This document shows, piece by piece, positions 21,601 through 32,448 of a stretch of DNA of 64,000 nucleotides. The DNA comes from Odontesthes bonariensis (taxonomy: Eukaryota > Chordata > Actinopteri > Atheriniformes > Atherinopsidae). The notes under the pieces were generated by a model, which did no database searches, was not told the origin of the DNA, and saw only the letters and a program-made list of their open reading frames with translations. The stretch is from positions 7,236,849-7,300,848 of the forward strand of contig NC_134522.1 of NCBI RefSeq assembly GCF_027942865.1, read 5' to 3'. Numbering within the stretch: the first letter of the stretch is position 1; every line of letters begins with the position of its first letter. The translations under genes were made by a program, and so were the position numbers.

Positions 21601-24600
21601 TTAAACAAAAAATATGGACATTATTTCAGTTTGAAACAACAAAGCAGTCATCAGTCGGTTAGATTAAAACCCTCAAATATTTCAAGAGATTTCACAGTTT
21701 TCTTTAGTTATTGGTGAACTTTATCATGTCAATATGTTGCTTCAGTTGTGATAAAAATATTTTGTAATGTTGTTTGGATTAAGACCATTTTGCTTTATGT
21801 AAATGCCACTAGCCAAGAGGCATAAATGACTATTTTAAATGCGACTGTGAACAAAAACCTGAAATAAGAAGAGAAAGTCTCCTTATCCAAGTTAGAAAAG
21901 GATTTATATTAATACCAAACCTTTCTGAAGCTTGTGTAACACTTTGAATTGTACCTGTTTCATTGATTTTTCTAACGATGTCCAGGCCTTTTCACAGGTT
22001 ACATCACAGAATAATTTAAAGTGTTTCTAAACGGTTTGATATTCAAGCCAATAAGCCAAACATAGATTCTCAATAATCGAATAAAGTACCATCATTGTTT
22101 AGAAGTTGGCCAACCAATAGAATATTAACTAAACTGACAAAAGGAGCCATGATAACAGAGCCTGTCCACGGGGCATCTTTCCAACAGAAAAAGTGCATTT
22201 TAATAAGAAACTAAGACCTCCAACTGAATTATTAGAGCGTTGATGCGTATCTTTACAGACTGTGAGGCCTGATTTGTAATAGAAATTCCCTTAAATTCAG
22301 TTAAACTGCAGGATTTCAAAGGAAAAAGCCCAAATCTACAAAAATTAGTTTCACAGTTGTGATTTATACGAGACAAAACCTCTTTAATCAGATACTTATT
22401 TTTTTAGGAAAATGTTTGTGTCGCCCTTCTCTGCTACATTATCTCCACCAATCAATCACCAAAGTTTTTCTTGTTGTTATTGATTGATAAAACAATAAAA
22501 ATGGATAAATCTGTCAGGAACGAGACAGTGAAAGATAAGAGTAAATCAGAAGGTTTGGAGGTAAAGAGAAATTAATAGGAGAAAAAGGACAAATCTGGAA
22601 ATATTAAGATAAATTACAATAATTGTTAAGAATATTTTGATTGTTTTCTATGTTTTTTTGTTATTTTCTTGCATGTTGACTGAATTATTATAGAAAGCTT
22701 TAGTTTCATAGTGAAATCTTCTGCTTTCTCACATTAAAATGAGCTTTTAACTCACTTTTAATCCGTTAAATCTGACTTTTTCCTCCCTCATTTCTGTGAA
22801 ACGTGCTCTCTGTGTGTTATACCTGCCATGCACACCTGGTTAGAACCCATCATTGCTCACCATGTGCACTCCCCTGTTTCTGTTCTCTTCCAGCCTCTTT
22901 TTTGTTCTTTTTTTTGCTTTTTACCTTAATAATTTTGTTATTGTCTGTATCTTAAACACTGGCTCAGTGGGCTGATGCTGCTTTTTGACCCTTTTCTTTT
23001 ATTTGTTTCATGATTTCCGTCTTTATATTCTCACTCATTTTCTTATTGATTATAAATTACTTTAAAATGATTAAAACTTCAAATGTACACTTTGAAAGTA
23101 GATCAGATATATTCGATGTTCGACAAACACACTTTATTCTCATGAGACTTGTAAATATGTTGCAGGAACATTTCAATTAATCTTCTGCATTTACAAAGAA
23201 ACACGAAAAACTAAAATATCTAAGGTGTTATATGAATATATAATCACTTGTAACAGTCATTTTTGGCTTAAAGGAGCAAAATATACAGCTAAATGGCTTC
23301 TGTGAGTTTGCTTTGCACTTTTCTGCTTTTTGTGACTTTTTTTTTTGAGAATTCAGACCTTCAACGAGAAGCAGAAGTAGCAATACGACCTTTCATTCAC
23401 CCAAAATTAGATCAGGTGTCTCTTTCAATTGTCAAGTTTCTGACTAAACCCCCGACAGAGCTCAGATGACATGAATCTGATCTTAGCTTCTCACCTGTCT
23501 TCATGAATAAATTCTCGATGCTGCTTTGTTACTTTTTTCTTAAGGAAAAAGCAACTAACTGTGGGGGGAAACATATGGTCCAATGAACGGATAAGAAAAC
23601 AAACATCTGGTTATTATTACTCCTGACTACTTTGATAACCCTGAACATTAAATGCACATTAATAACAGAGCTGTGCGATATACAGACGGGCCGACATCAG
23701 CAGCAGGGTAGCGTCTCTGGGTGTTGCATCAATGACTTCCAGGCAAGCAAAATAACCCAGAAAGCAAATAATCATCGGCCCAAACACAGCCTGCAGCTGG
23801 CCACATTTAGCCTTGAATGACAGTGTTGATTCAGGATAAGTGGACCAAATCTTAAAGGTTTATTGGTGTCAAACTGCAGTCAAACTCCATTTCCTTGAGC
23901 AGAAATATGCAACGACAATGAAGAATGTAATCTACTCTCTTTGGGCCCCTGGGCCACATCTGGCCCTCGCAACAGCTGCTGTAAGGAAAGACGCAGCAGC
24001 GGATTTTCAGCTCCACTGGTTCAGATCAGCTGATCGTGCGATTAAAAAGAAACAAAACTCCTTCCGTCTCTTCCCGAGCTCCCTCACTTGACCCCGAGAA
24101 GAGCTTCATGGAGTTCAGGAAAGGCGGTGGGAAAAGTTCTGCCACACTTAGGAGAAGAAAACCTGCAATTAATGTTCAACCACGCTTGATCTAAACTGTG
24201 ATGTGTGTCTGCAGCACTGAAACTGCAGATGATCAATTAACATTCTACCAAAATCGCTTTAGATACTTCGATCCTGTCACACTGGAACATGAAGATAACA
24301 CAGAATATTACTTTATCATCTAAGTCTGTCCCTGAAAAATGTAAAATAAAGTAAAATATAGTGTTGTCACAGGCTGCTTATACTCATCCTGGCTGCTCTG
24401 CAGATACTTCTGGGTTATTTTACTCCATTAGGAAGGTTGGTAAGTGAAATAGACTATTTGACTGATCTGGGTCTACATTTGTCGACAGCAACTTAAAGGT
24501 TATTCCTCTGCTTTTATTATCAGGTTTTCAAGCACGAACACAACACTTTTGAGTTAAAAATCCACCAGAATGTAGATCTTTACCTTTTTCTTTGTTTCAC

Positions 24601-24908
24601 TCAACAAACTAATGTTACAAAAACTGTTTGTGTGCGGCTGATGATAGGCCGATCAGATCTTTTAAAAATAGGTGCATCTGCAGCTGTGACTGAGCCATAA
24701 ATGCCAAAAAGTAGCGATTTTTAGGCCCAAATGTGTCTCCTGCTTGGAGAGTTGATAACATGGCATTACACTGTAGTTCAATGTGTTCACTGGTAGAGGT
24801 TTGAACAGTTTGTGTGACTGATTTAATGAGACATGAACTGACGGATGAGCTGTTAAACGGTTTACTGCTATCACCACTTTGTAAGCCCGCGGCAGCCATG
24901 TTGGGTTT
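21601..24908. other. Spacer between slc66a3 and c2orf50, nothing recognised
   Basis: AT-rich sequence with no open frame longer than 94 codons, no clear transposon ends and no RNA gene seen. A reverse-strand AATAAA (tttatt at 24513-24518) about 390 bp past the c2orf50 stop could serve as that gene's poly(A) signal. Confidence 0.4.
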
Positions 24909-27900
24909 TTAAGATTGTGGCTGGCACGGTTCCTCTGACTTTCCAGGTTGGGAATCTGACGTCAAAGTATCCTTCGTGTTGGAAAATCGTGAATTCCGAC
25001 TTCCAATACTAAAGGGAATGCCCCACAGCAGCCTGTCCAATCTGACCAGCTCCTTCCCCTCGGGAGTGGACAGGCTGCTGCCCAACATCTGGCTGCTGGT
25101 GTTGGGATGGCGGTCAGAGAAGAGCGACACATAGCTGGGAAGAGGCTCCTCTGTCCTCTGCTGTCCCTGAAACACACAGACGTAGGCGCCATTCACGACT
25201 AAAATCAAGCAGGTTAGATTAAAATTAGAAAGGATTTTGCAGCAGGCAGAGAATACTATACACAAGATACGACATCCAGAGTTGGGAACAACAGATCATG
25301 GATTAAAGAACATTCAAGAACATTTAGAAAACTATTACAGAACCCTCTACTCTCAACCACAAATTGATAATACATTAGAAATGGACACCTTCCTCGCTTC
25401 ATTGCATTTACCCTCAGTGTCAAAGAAGAAAATAAAACTTTAATATCAGAAATAACAATTGGGGTTTTAAGACTTTATGTTTCAGGATATTAACCAGATC
25501 ATATCTAAACGTGTCATTATCGAGTTCAAACCAAGCCAAAACTCTGAAGCAGTGTTTAAAGGGGAACTCCGGGGCATTTGAAGCGTGTTTCCATTGCTAG
25601 AGGTTGTCAAATACTGATAGTAGGACACAGAGAGGTGCAAATCTGCGCTCCCTGTGTGGAGATAGCGCTGTTCGCTCAGCGTGTCATGCGAGGCTAATAC
25701 GTGGTGGCTAAGGGGCAAGTGCTAACCCTTCCACGTAAAACAACAACTTGCACACAGCAGAAACGTCACACCACTTTATAACCCATCCGACAATAAAGTC
25801 ACAAGCCTTACCATCAAAACCATATGCATGGTTCTCACATTACTGGCATGGGGACGTTACAAAACAACTTTATAAACAGCATGTCACTCACCGGCTGGTT
25901 GTAGGCTCGCGCATGTGAAAGCCCAAAAGAGTCGATGGAGAATAATCCCATATACAAAACAATTATATTCTCTAGAAAAACTGCGTTCAAGTATTTAAAA
26001 CATTACAAGAATATTACTGGGCATGTATTGTTGTAATGTTTTAAATACTTGAACGCAGTTTTTCTAGAGAAGATAATAGAATATATACCTCTCTGTGTCC
26101 TACTATCAGTATTTGACAACCTCTAGCAATGGAAACACGCTTCAAATGCCCCGGAGTTCCCCTTTAAAAACCAGTCCGTTCTCACTGCTTCCATAGAAAT
26201 GAAAAGAATAATTCAGCTACCGGTAATCAAACACACTTAATTAAATGATAATGTTTTTCTCCCCAAGGTCAGAGAAACTTTGAAAAACCCAAGAGCTACA
26301 TCTCAGACTCTGCAGGCCTCAGTCAGCATGTTAAAGGTTAAAGTTCATGACAGCACAGTTAGAAACAGACTGAACAAGTATGGCTTGTTTGGAAGGGCTG
26401 CAGGAGAAAGCCTCTTCTCTCTAAAAACATGGCAGCACAGCTTAGGTTTGCAAAACTGCATCTGAACAAACCACCAGACTTCTGGAACAATGGGCCTCAT
26501 GCAAGAACCGTTCGTACGCACAGATTTGTTCTTAAATCGTCCGTACGAGTGATTTAAGAGAATTTGCGCATTCACCAATTTTTTCGTATTTTACGTTTTC
26601 TTTCAGGTACGAACAGAATTTACGAGTGATCCAGACCTGTCGTAGGAGTTTCGTAAAATAGTCCGCTGTTATTCCAATCAAGTTTGCTTGACTAATGGAT
26701 TGTATATTTAATTACTTTGAAGAAAACATAAATAAATATACATTATACCCCATAATGATGCTGACATTATTCTGTTTGACTTAAATTATGCACTAATTGA
26801 AGGTTCATTTGAATCTGTATATAACAAGGTCAATGGGAAGCGTAACCAGCGGCTGTCTTGCTACTTTTGGATGCCTTAGTGCGTCAGGCTCTTGGAAGAG
26901 ACCGTGTGGAGACAGACGAATGGCTGACATCGCGATTAAGATTCCCAAGGACTGTGCTGCTACAAATATGCAGCTTGCTAGAGCCACAACTCCAGAGAAA
27001 AACATGCAGATCAAACCCAATTCCACCACACGTCCAGGTCCTCACCACCCTTGGATTTTTGGCTACTGGAACCTTTCAGAGAGAGATTGGAGACAGATCG
27101 GGTGTGTCCCAGTCCTCTGTGAGCCGTGCGCTCCCCTTGGTCATCAAAAGTCTCATCAGTTTATCACCCATGGTACATCAGATTCCCATACACCGCTGTC
27201 CAACAAGTACAAATTAAGAGGGACTTTCATCCCGTGGCTGGACTGCCAATCATAATTGGAGCACGAGACACATATACGCATCAAAGCACCCGTGCCGTCG
27301 TGGAGCGCACTGAGCTGAAGGCCAGGTGGGTGTGTCTCGATTCCTCGTTCATGGTGCAATATTGCCATGAACGAGGGTCTCCTAAAACCTGAATCAGCCC
27401 AGGCAGACCAGAAGCTGTGGTGCCAGAAGACCCCCCTCATGGACCCCCCTCATGGACCACCCCATCAGAGTGCCATCATGATGAGGCAACAACTGATTGC
27501 ACGGCTTTAGTTGCAGTCATCGATCGCCTGCCCATGGCGAGACGTTTTTTTTTAAGCCATTTTCATATCAAACCATTTATGTTTTTATTTCGGTGACATG
27601 GTATTAACAGCACTCGTAATTGCTTCTCATTTCTTTGCTTTAGCAGGTCCCGTAATTCCACTGCTGACACTGCTAAAAATGACAGATTTTCCTTTTTGGA
27701 CCTGAAAGCAGAACTTCAATCTCAGCGCCCGTTTTTGCGCCTTGATGCCGTTCTCATGACTCAACACTTCACAGGAGCGAGGAAGCACAGCCTTATATGG
27801 TATTATTTTGGGCGTGGAGTATGCAAATCTACTATCCTCGTGCACGTGAACTTAGATACGCACAGGTGTGATTCATCATTTACGCAGGTCGTTTACACGC

Positions 27901-28853
27901 TTTTTCCGAAGTTAAGAGCGCTTGTTGAATCTGACGTGGCGTGTTCGTACGAGACCTTCTTACGAAAAAAGTGAGAGAAATTTAGAATAAAAATACGAAA
28001 ATGTTCTTGCATGAGGCCCAATGTCCTTTGGACAGAGCAGACCAAAGTGGAGATGTTTGCTCATGATGCACAGCAGCACGTTTGGAGGAAACCAAACACA
28101 GCACATCAGCACAAACACCTCACACCAGCTGTCAAGCACGGTGGTGGAGGGCTGATGATGTGGGCTGGTTCTGCAGCCACAGGACCTGGGCACCTGGCAG
28201 CCACTGAGTCCACCATGAACTCCTCTGGATACCAAAGTGTTGAAAAGTGGGCCAAGATTCCTCTATAACCATGAGAGAGACTGATAACGTCCCACAGGAA
28301 ACCATTACTTCAACTTCCTGCTGCTGGATCAGGGGGTTCACTTAGTTTTTCACACTGCATTTAAAATAAATTAGAATAAATAATGATGTGTACTCGTGGT
28401 GTGCTTTCCTTTTTACACTCGTGACTGTAAATAAAATAGCTTTTTTTTTAATTTAAGGCCTTTTGTCTTTAGTTTTGGCTGTTGGTGAGAAATTAAAAGA
28501 TATTAAAAAAGAAGAAGAAAAAGCATTTGAACAGAGTTCCTGATCAAACTTCAAATACAATCGACATTCATCCATCAACAGGCTATAATTTCCTTACCTT
28601 GAGGTCATAGTCCCTGAGAAAGTTCCAGTTCTTCTCCCTGCGGAGTTTGTTTAGATTAATCTGACGCCATGATTTTGAATCAACAGGACTTGACTTTTCT
28701 CGACTCACAGACTTTATTTACTCACCATTCCTGAGTTGCTTTCTTTTCTTTCCACACCAACACTTTCCACAGTTGGTCGCGTTTAACGGGATCGAGGTGG
28801 TCCGGATTTTGGCCCCCAGTGGCCCTCTCTCCTCTGTTGGCGGACGCCCGCAT
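24909..28853 (-). CDS. c2orf50: c2orf50 ortholog, small protein of unknown function, complete
   Basis: Minus-strand exons 28726-28853 (ATG at 28853-28851), 28598-28637 and 24909-25166 (TAA at 24911-24909) join with GT-AG introns and intact frame (GAA-TG|G-GAG, then AAG|GGA) into 141 aa. Key matches to human C2orf50 as I remember it (about 162 aa): PVKRDQLWKVLV against a DQLW motif, EKNWNFLRDYD against QNWSFLKDYD, and LPSYVSLFSDRHPNTSSQ against LPDHVPLFSDTVPSSTNQ. The C-terminus after LSTPEGKELVRLD has diverged. An in-frame stop upstream of the ATG fixes the start. The neighbour slc66a3 is the same as in human and on the same strand. The function is unknown to me. An RFX-type X-box upstream hints at ciliary expression. 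Confidence 0.82.
25230..25460 (+). mobile_element. L1-like LINE ORF2 fragment
   Basis: The frame at 25237-25443 reads IHKIRHPELGTTDHGLKNIQ then ENYYRTLYSQ and LASLHLPSVS, the segment of L1-type ORF2 between endonuclease and reverse transcriptase. Only about 70 residues remain. It lies in the large c2orf50 intron, antisense to the gene. Confidence 0.65.
25560..26163. mobile_element. Fold-back TTAA element, second family
   Basis: The 604 bp element is flanked by TTAA (25556-25559 and 26164-26167). It starts AGGGGAACTCCGGGG and ends with the exact complement; outer arms of about 85 bp match (25560-25645 with 26080-26163). A second, inner inverted repeat pairs 25973-26015 with 26030-26075 (gcgttcaagtatttaaaac). 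No transposase is visible. It lies in the c2orf50 intron. Confidence 0.85.
26230..28350 (+). mobile_element. Tc1-like transposon fossil, split by a Harbinger element
   Basis: Two parts of one degenerate Tc1 transposase flank 26492-28019. The left part reads DSTVRNRLNKYGLFGRAAGE and KPPDFWNN; the right part continues VLWTEQTKVEMF, then HGGGGLMMWAGSAATGPGHL. The join FWNN|VLWTEQ is continuous once the insert and one AAT are removed. The downstream DDE part is missing and no terminal repeats were identified, so the outer limits are approximate. Confidence 0.7.
26492..28019 (+). mobile_element. Harbinger (HARBI1-like) transposon nested in the Tc1 copy
   Basis: The 1528 bp element has perfect 17 bp terminal inverted repeats (GGGCCTCATGCAAGAAC) and a 3 bp target duplication AAT (26489-26491 and 28020-28022), as usual for PIF/Harbinger. 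Inside, 26858-27217 reads as a HARBI1-type transposase N-terminal region: FPRTVLLQICSLLEPQL, then VLTTLGFLATGTFQREIGDR and SGVSQSSVSRALPLV. After a frame change it continues AGLPIIIGARD and then STRAVVERTELKARWVCLDS, so the central catalytic part has been deleted. The copy is non-autonomous. Confidence 0.85.
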
Positions 28854-29060
28854 TGCGCCGTGTACGTCCGCTTCGGTTTGTGGGATTTGTGAAAGGCACA
28901 AGGCTGCTCAGCTTCTGTGGATGTGCGCTGAATCAACTGAAAGGCTCAGAAATCACGGCCCGTAGTTACGCCGTTTTGTTTACGCTACCATGGAAACCGC
29001 GTTCCAACAATGGCCTGTCCTCAGGAGCGGAGAACGCATAACAATTAGTCCCATTCAACT
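28851..29060 (-). promoter_or_regulatory. Candidate c2orf50 promoter with RFX X-box at 28984-28997
   Basis: Minus-strand sequence GTTTCCATGGTAGC (28997-28984) fits the X-box pattern RYYNYY-N2-RRNRAC bound by RFX factors. It lies about 131 bp upstream of the ATG, within the range typical of ciliary gene X-boxes. The surrounding 28780-29030 is richer in CpG than its neighbours. The regulatory role is inference. Confidence 0.5.
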
Positions 29061-29384
29061 TTAAACAGACTGAAATTACCATGGGGTCGTGGTAGACTAA
29101 ACGGAACAAACCTCAAGAAATGTCCTTCAAGTTAGAGACGCTCAGAGGTAGTTTGTATGTTTCCTGATCATAAATCATCATTGAAAACATAAAAAAACAA
29201 CAACATCTCAATATTGCAACATTTAGGTGTTGCTAAATTACCAGCCTGCGTGCAGCTTCCATGCAGACTTTAGAAAAATCTGAATATTTACGTGTATATT
29301 TTGCTTAATGTGAATCAGTGGTGAACACAGAATTAAGTGCATCTCCCAAAGACTCAAAGGAGTCCTTTAACCCATCATGACCTG

Positions 29385-29688
29385 GACCGACATATAAGTC
29401 TTATTTCTGACCTGGGCCTCTTCAAATCTAGGCTAAAAACATACTTATTTAGGATGGCTTTTAATACCCAGCAGTATGACACTTTTATCTTATTTTATCT
29501 TAATCGATTTTGTTATATTTTATTGCTTTCGCTGTTCTTTTATTGTTTTTATTTGTTTTTACTTATTCTTCTCTTTATTTATTACCTGCTGTAAAGCACT
29601 TTGATACACTTTAAGGATTGTCTGTAAAGGGCTGTATAAATAAAGTACATTTACATTTATATACACACACATATATATATATATATAT
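29385..29688 (+). mobile_element. L2-like LINE 3' end plus AT microsatellite
   Basis: The sequence from [18 protein letters not shown] (about 29397-29460) through the tail ctgtataaataaagtacatt matches the LINE tails at 6540-6590 and, reversed, 58600 and 44710. It ends in an (AC)n(AT)n run at 29663-29688. It lies between c2orf50 and clip4. Confidence 0.75.
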
Positions 29689-29799
29689 GTTTATCCGTTG
29701 AATTTGAAAACTTTAATCTTTATTTCTTTGGCACTCCTAAGCTTTTTTCTTTTAAAAACCTGTCTTCAATAATTTCAGGTATTTTACTTTTATTTTAAA

Positions 29800-29960
29800 T
29801 ACCGGAAGTCAACAATAACCGCTTTTACTTTGAAGGCTGCGTACCAAAACAGGAAGTGCTCCCGCTACGTAGCAAACCGCTGCGTTTTGACGAAAGTTAA
29901 ATCCGCTACTGGCTGTGTAGACATTTTCCAAATGAAATTAAAACAAGCCGAAAGGTGCAG
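29800..29960 (+). promoter_or_regulatory. Possible clip4 promoter and untranslated first exon
   Basis: ETS-like sites (ccggaagt at 29802-29809, aggaagtg at 29851-29858) precede a good splice donor (gtgcag|gtaacg at 29960/29961). The first clip4 coding exon needs an upstream exon, because it begins with an acceptor at 32447-32448. The link is by position only; another upstream exon is equally possible. Confidence 0.3.
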
Positions 29961-32448
29961 GTAACGTCCACACTTTTAAGATAACTTAACCATGTTAATA
30001 TTATATCTATTTTTTATTAATATTCAGCACGTGCATGTTGAGGGATGCTTGGCCCTGTATTTTTTTTTTGCTAGGAAACATCAACTTAAGGAGCTAATGC
30101 CAGTGAGCAAAAGGCACTTTAGCAACTTTTTTTCCACTTTGTGCTTAAATTAAGTAAAAGCAGTGACCTCTAGCAGCTTATTTAGACCAGACACCAACAA
30201 CAACATCAGTTATGTAACACGGTTTATCTGCCGTTTAGCTCAAAGCAGTAGCTTATGAACAAATGCTAGCTGGCTAACTGTTATTATTTCCATGTAGCCA
30301 GGTTAAATGACAGTTTTGTTCAAGTTACATTCGTGTTTAGCCCTTTGAGAAGACAGCACATGTAGATAAACGGGTGAGATAAAGGAGTGGTCACAGATGA
30401 GGAGGCTGACCTCTTCGGCTGTGAGGATTTTTATTAGCCAACAATTAAGTGGTTAAAGACAGAGCAACGCTTAAGTATCTCAAACTGTATTATTAACGGT
30501 CCAAGTTGAAGATAGCTACCCGACAGCCTACAGAAATGTTAGCTAACATCTGACTGCTACGACCTGAGCTAGTGTTTTGCCTGCATATTGATGGGGAGCC
30601 CACAGGTGTGTTTAATTCAAGTTTATGATCCCTCATAAAATGATAAGGGGTGTATTTACGTCAATGTCACGTGTCAGCACACCTTTTAAAGGTGTATTTA
30701 ATGGGTGTCTTGCTTTAAGCAGCAGCGTCACATTAACCAGAAAGTGATTGCTGGTATTTTTTTTTATGTTTATCAGTGATTAATATTAAAAGAAAAACCT
30801 TGATTGCTTTAACAGATCTTGGCTCTTGTAAGGCCACATGTTCGCCAACATTTTTGCCTCAGTTTAAGAGATAACATCATGGCTGGCTGGTTGACATCAC
30901 TTCTTATGTGTTGTCAATAGAAAAAAACAAATCAAAGCCACTGATACCTGCAGAAAAACACAAATTCACAGAGATTACGGAGGAGCTCGGTGCATCATAA
31001 GAGCTCCAGAGGCAGCTTCACTAAGAGGCTCTGCTGCCAATCATACAAGTAAAACCACAGTGATACAGTACTATGAACGCTTGGTCATAGAAGGCTTGAT
31101 TTTAGATGATATTCTGGATTTTACAGGGAGTTGGTTTGGGATGCTGGTGATGCTGCTTGTGATGTTCAGCCTTCTGGAATCATAAAAACCTCCTGAAGTG
31201 ACCAATTTGACCCCTAATACATGGTTTGTGTCATATTTGTAATGAATGAAAAGTTTTACTTGACTGTATAGTATTCCAACTAATGTTATGATTAAGTGAT
31301 AGTAAACAGTTTCACCTCAGGATATCAGCTCGGAGGTGAGAAATGAGTCACTAGAACTTGATTTGATTATTTTATTCCAAATTCTGTGGATTTCAAGCAA
31401 GAGACGCATCTCTTTTTTTACTTGCAAATGTGTTTAAATAATAACACGTTTGTCAGATTGTTATAGCAGCATGCTTTCAGACAGAAAAGGCACAAACGGT
31501 TAATAAACGATAAAAATAAAAGCACACTGAATAAATTCTGGGCGTTTATATGCATGCTGACTCACTTGAGTTGAGTCATCATTGATATTGTGATGCATTA
31601 TGCTCCTCTCTTCTTGTAGTATTGATCACAAAGCATGTGTCTTGCTGTTTGAAACTTGTTGTCATTATTTAGCCCCATTACTTTTGCAGCAAATGGACTA
31701 AAAGATAAAGTTTAGGGATCAGTCTCTTCCCTGTGGGCAGTTAAGTAGGATGAAGGATGGCTGCAAAGTGGGATTAGACGGGCCTGCATTATGAAGGACA
31801 GTCCTAATCACATGCACCGCTTTGCTGCCCCTTTGCACCCTGTTTATTTACGGTCACATTGTGGATCTTATGGCCGTCTGATCAGTTGAGTTGGCAGTTG
31901 GGTCAGCAGCAGCACACATGTCTGGAAAGTGAGAGTGAAACTCTAACTGGGGAGAGTCAGAGGTGAGAGTGCCATGGCTGTAAATAGCTTCTGGACCTGA
32001 GAGTTGGAAGATCAACAGGATGTGAGTTTAGAGAGTGGGTGTGTTTCTGGAGATTTAGCAGGGAGCAGTTGCTTTGCTTCCTTCTTTTTGGAAGGATTTT
32101 GGTTGGAGCAACTCTCATGGAGACCAACAACAAGAAGGAGGATGAAGGAGAAGATCGCTGTGAGTGTTGGCCGGTTTGGAAGATGTTTGGCTGCTTTGGT
32201 GGTGCTTTTCCCAGGTTTTCTGTAGGCCTGTGTGTGGTCGCTCCTGTTTTACAGCTCCCTACGTCTCATTTACAGCCTCTTTGTTTCATATTTAGGCCAA
32301 CGGTTTGCACTATGTTCACAGCTCAGAAAACTGTACCAGCTGCTATTTTCTGGTTTGGTGCTCGGAGGCTTCGGCGCACTCGAGCTGCTTTTATTGAGAG
32401 ATTAGACCTACTTGTGTTCTCAGAATAGACTTTCTAATATTGTTCCAG
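29961..32448. other. Presumed first clip4 intron, no feature recognised
   Basis: Unique-looking AT-rich sequence with no recognised transposon ends. Open frames at 32004-32428 overlap the approach to the first coding exon but show no family resemblance. Confidence 0.35.

Noticed and set aside
28718..28936. 72-codon minus frame over c2orf50 exon 1
   Set aside because: It is in a different frame from the one that joins exon 2 and gives the DQLW and NWNFLRDYD motifs, so it is a shadow.
31990..32428. Two open frames just upstream of the clip4 first coding exon
   Set aside because: They have no similarity to CLIP4 or any family; the clip4 start at 32469 with an acceptor at 32447-32448 explains the region.
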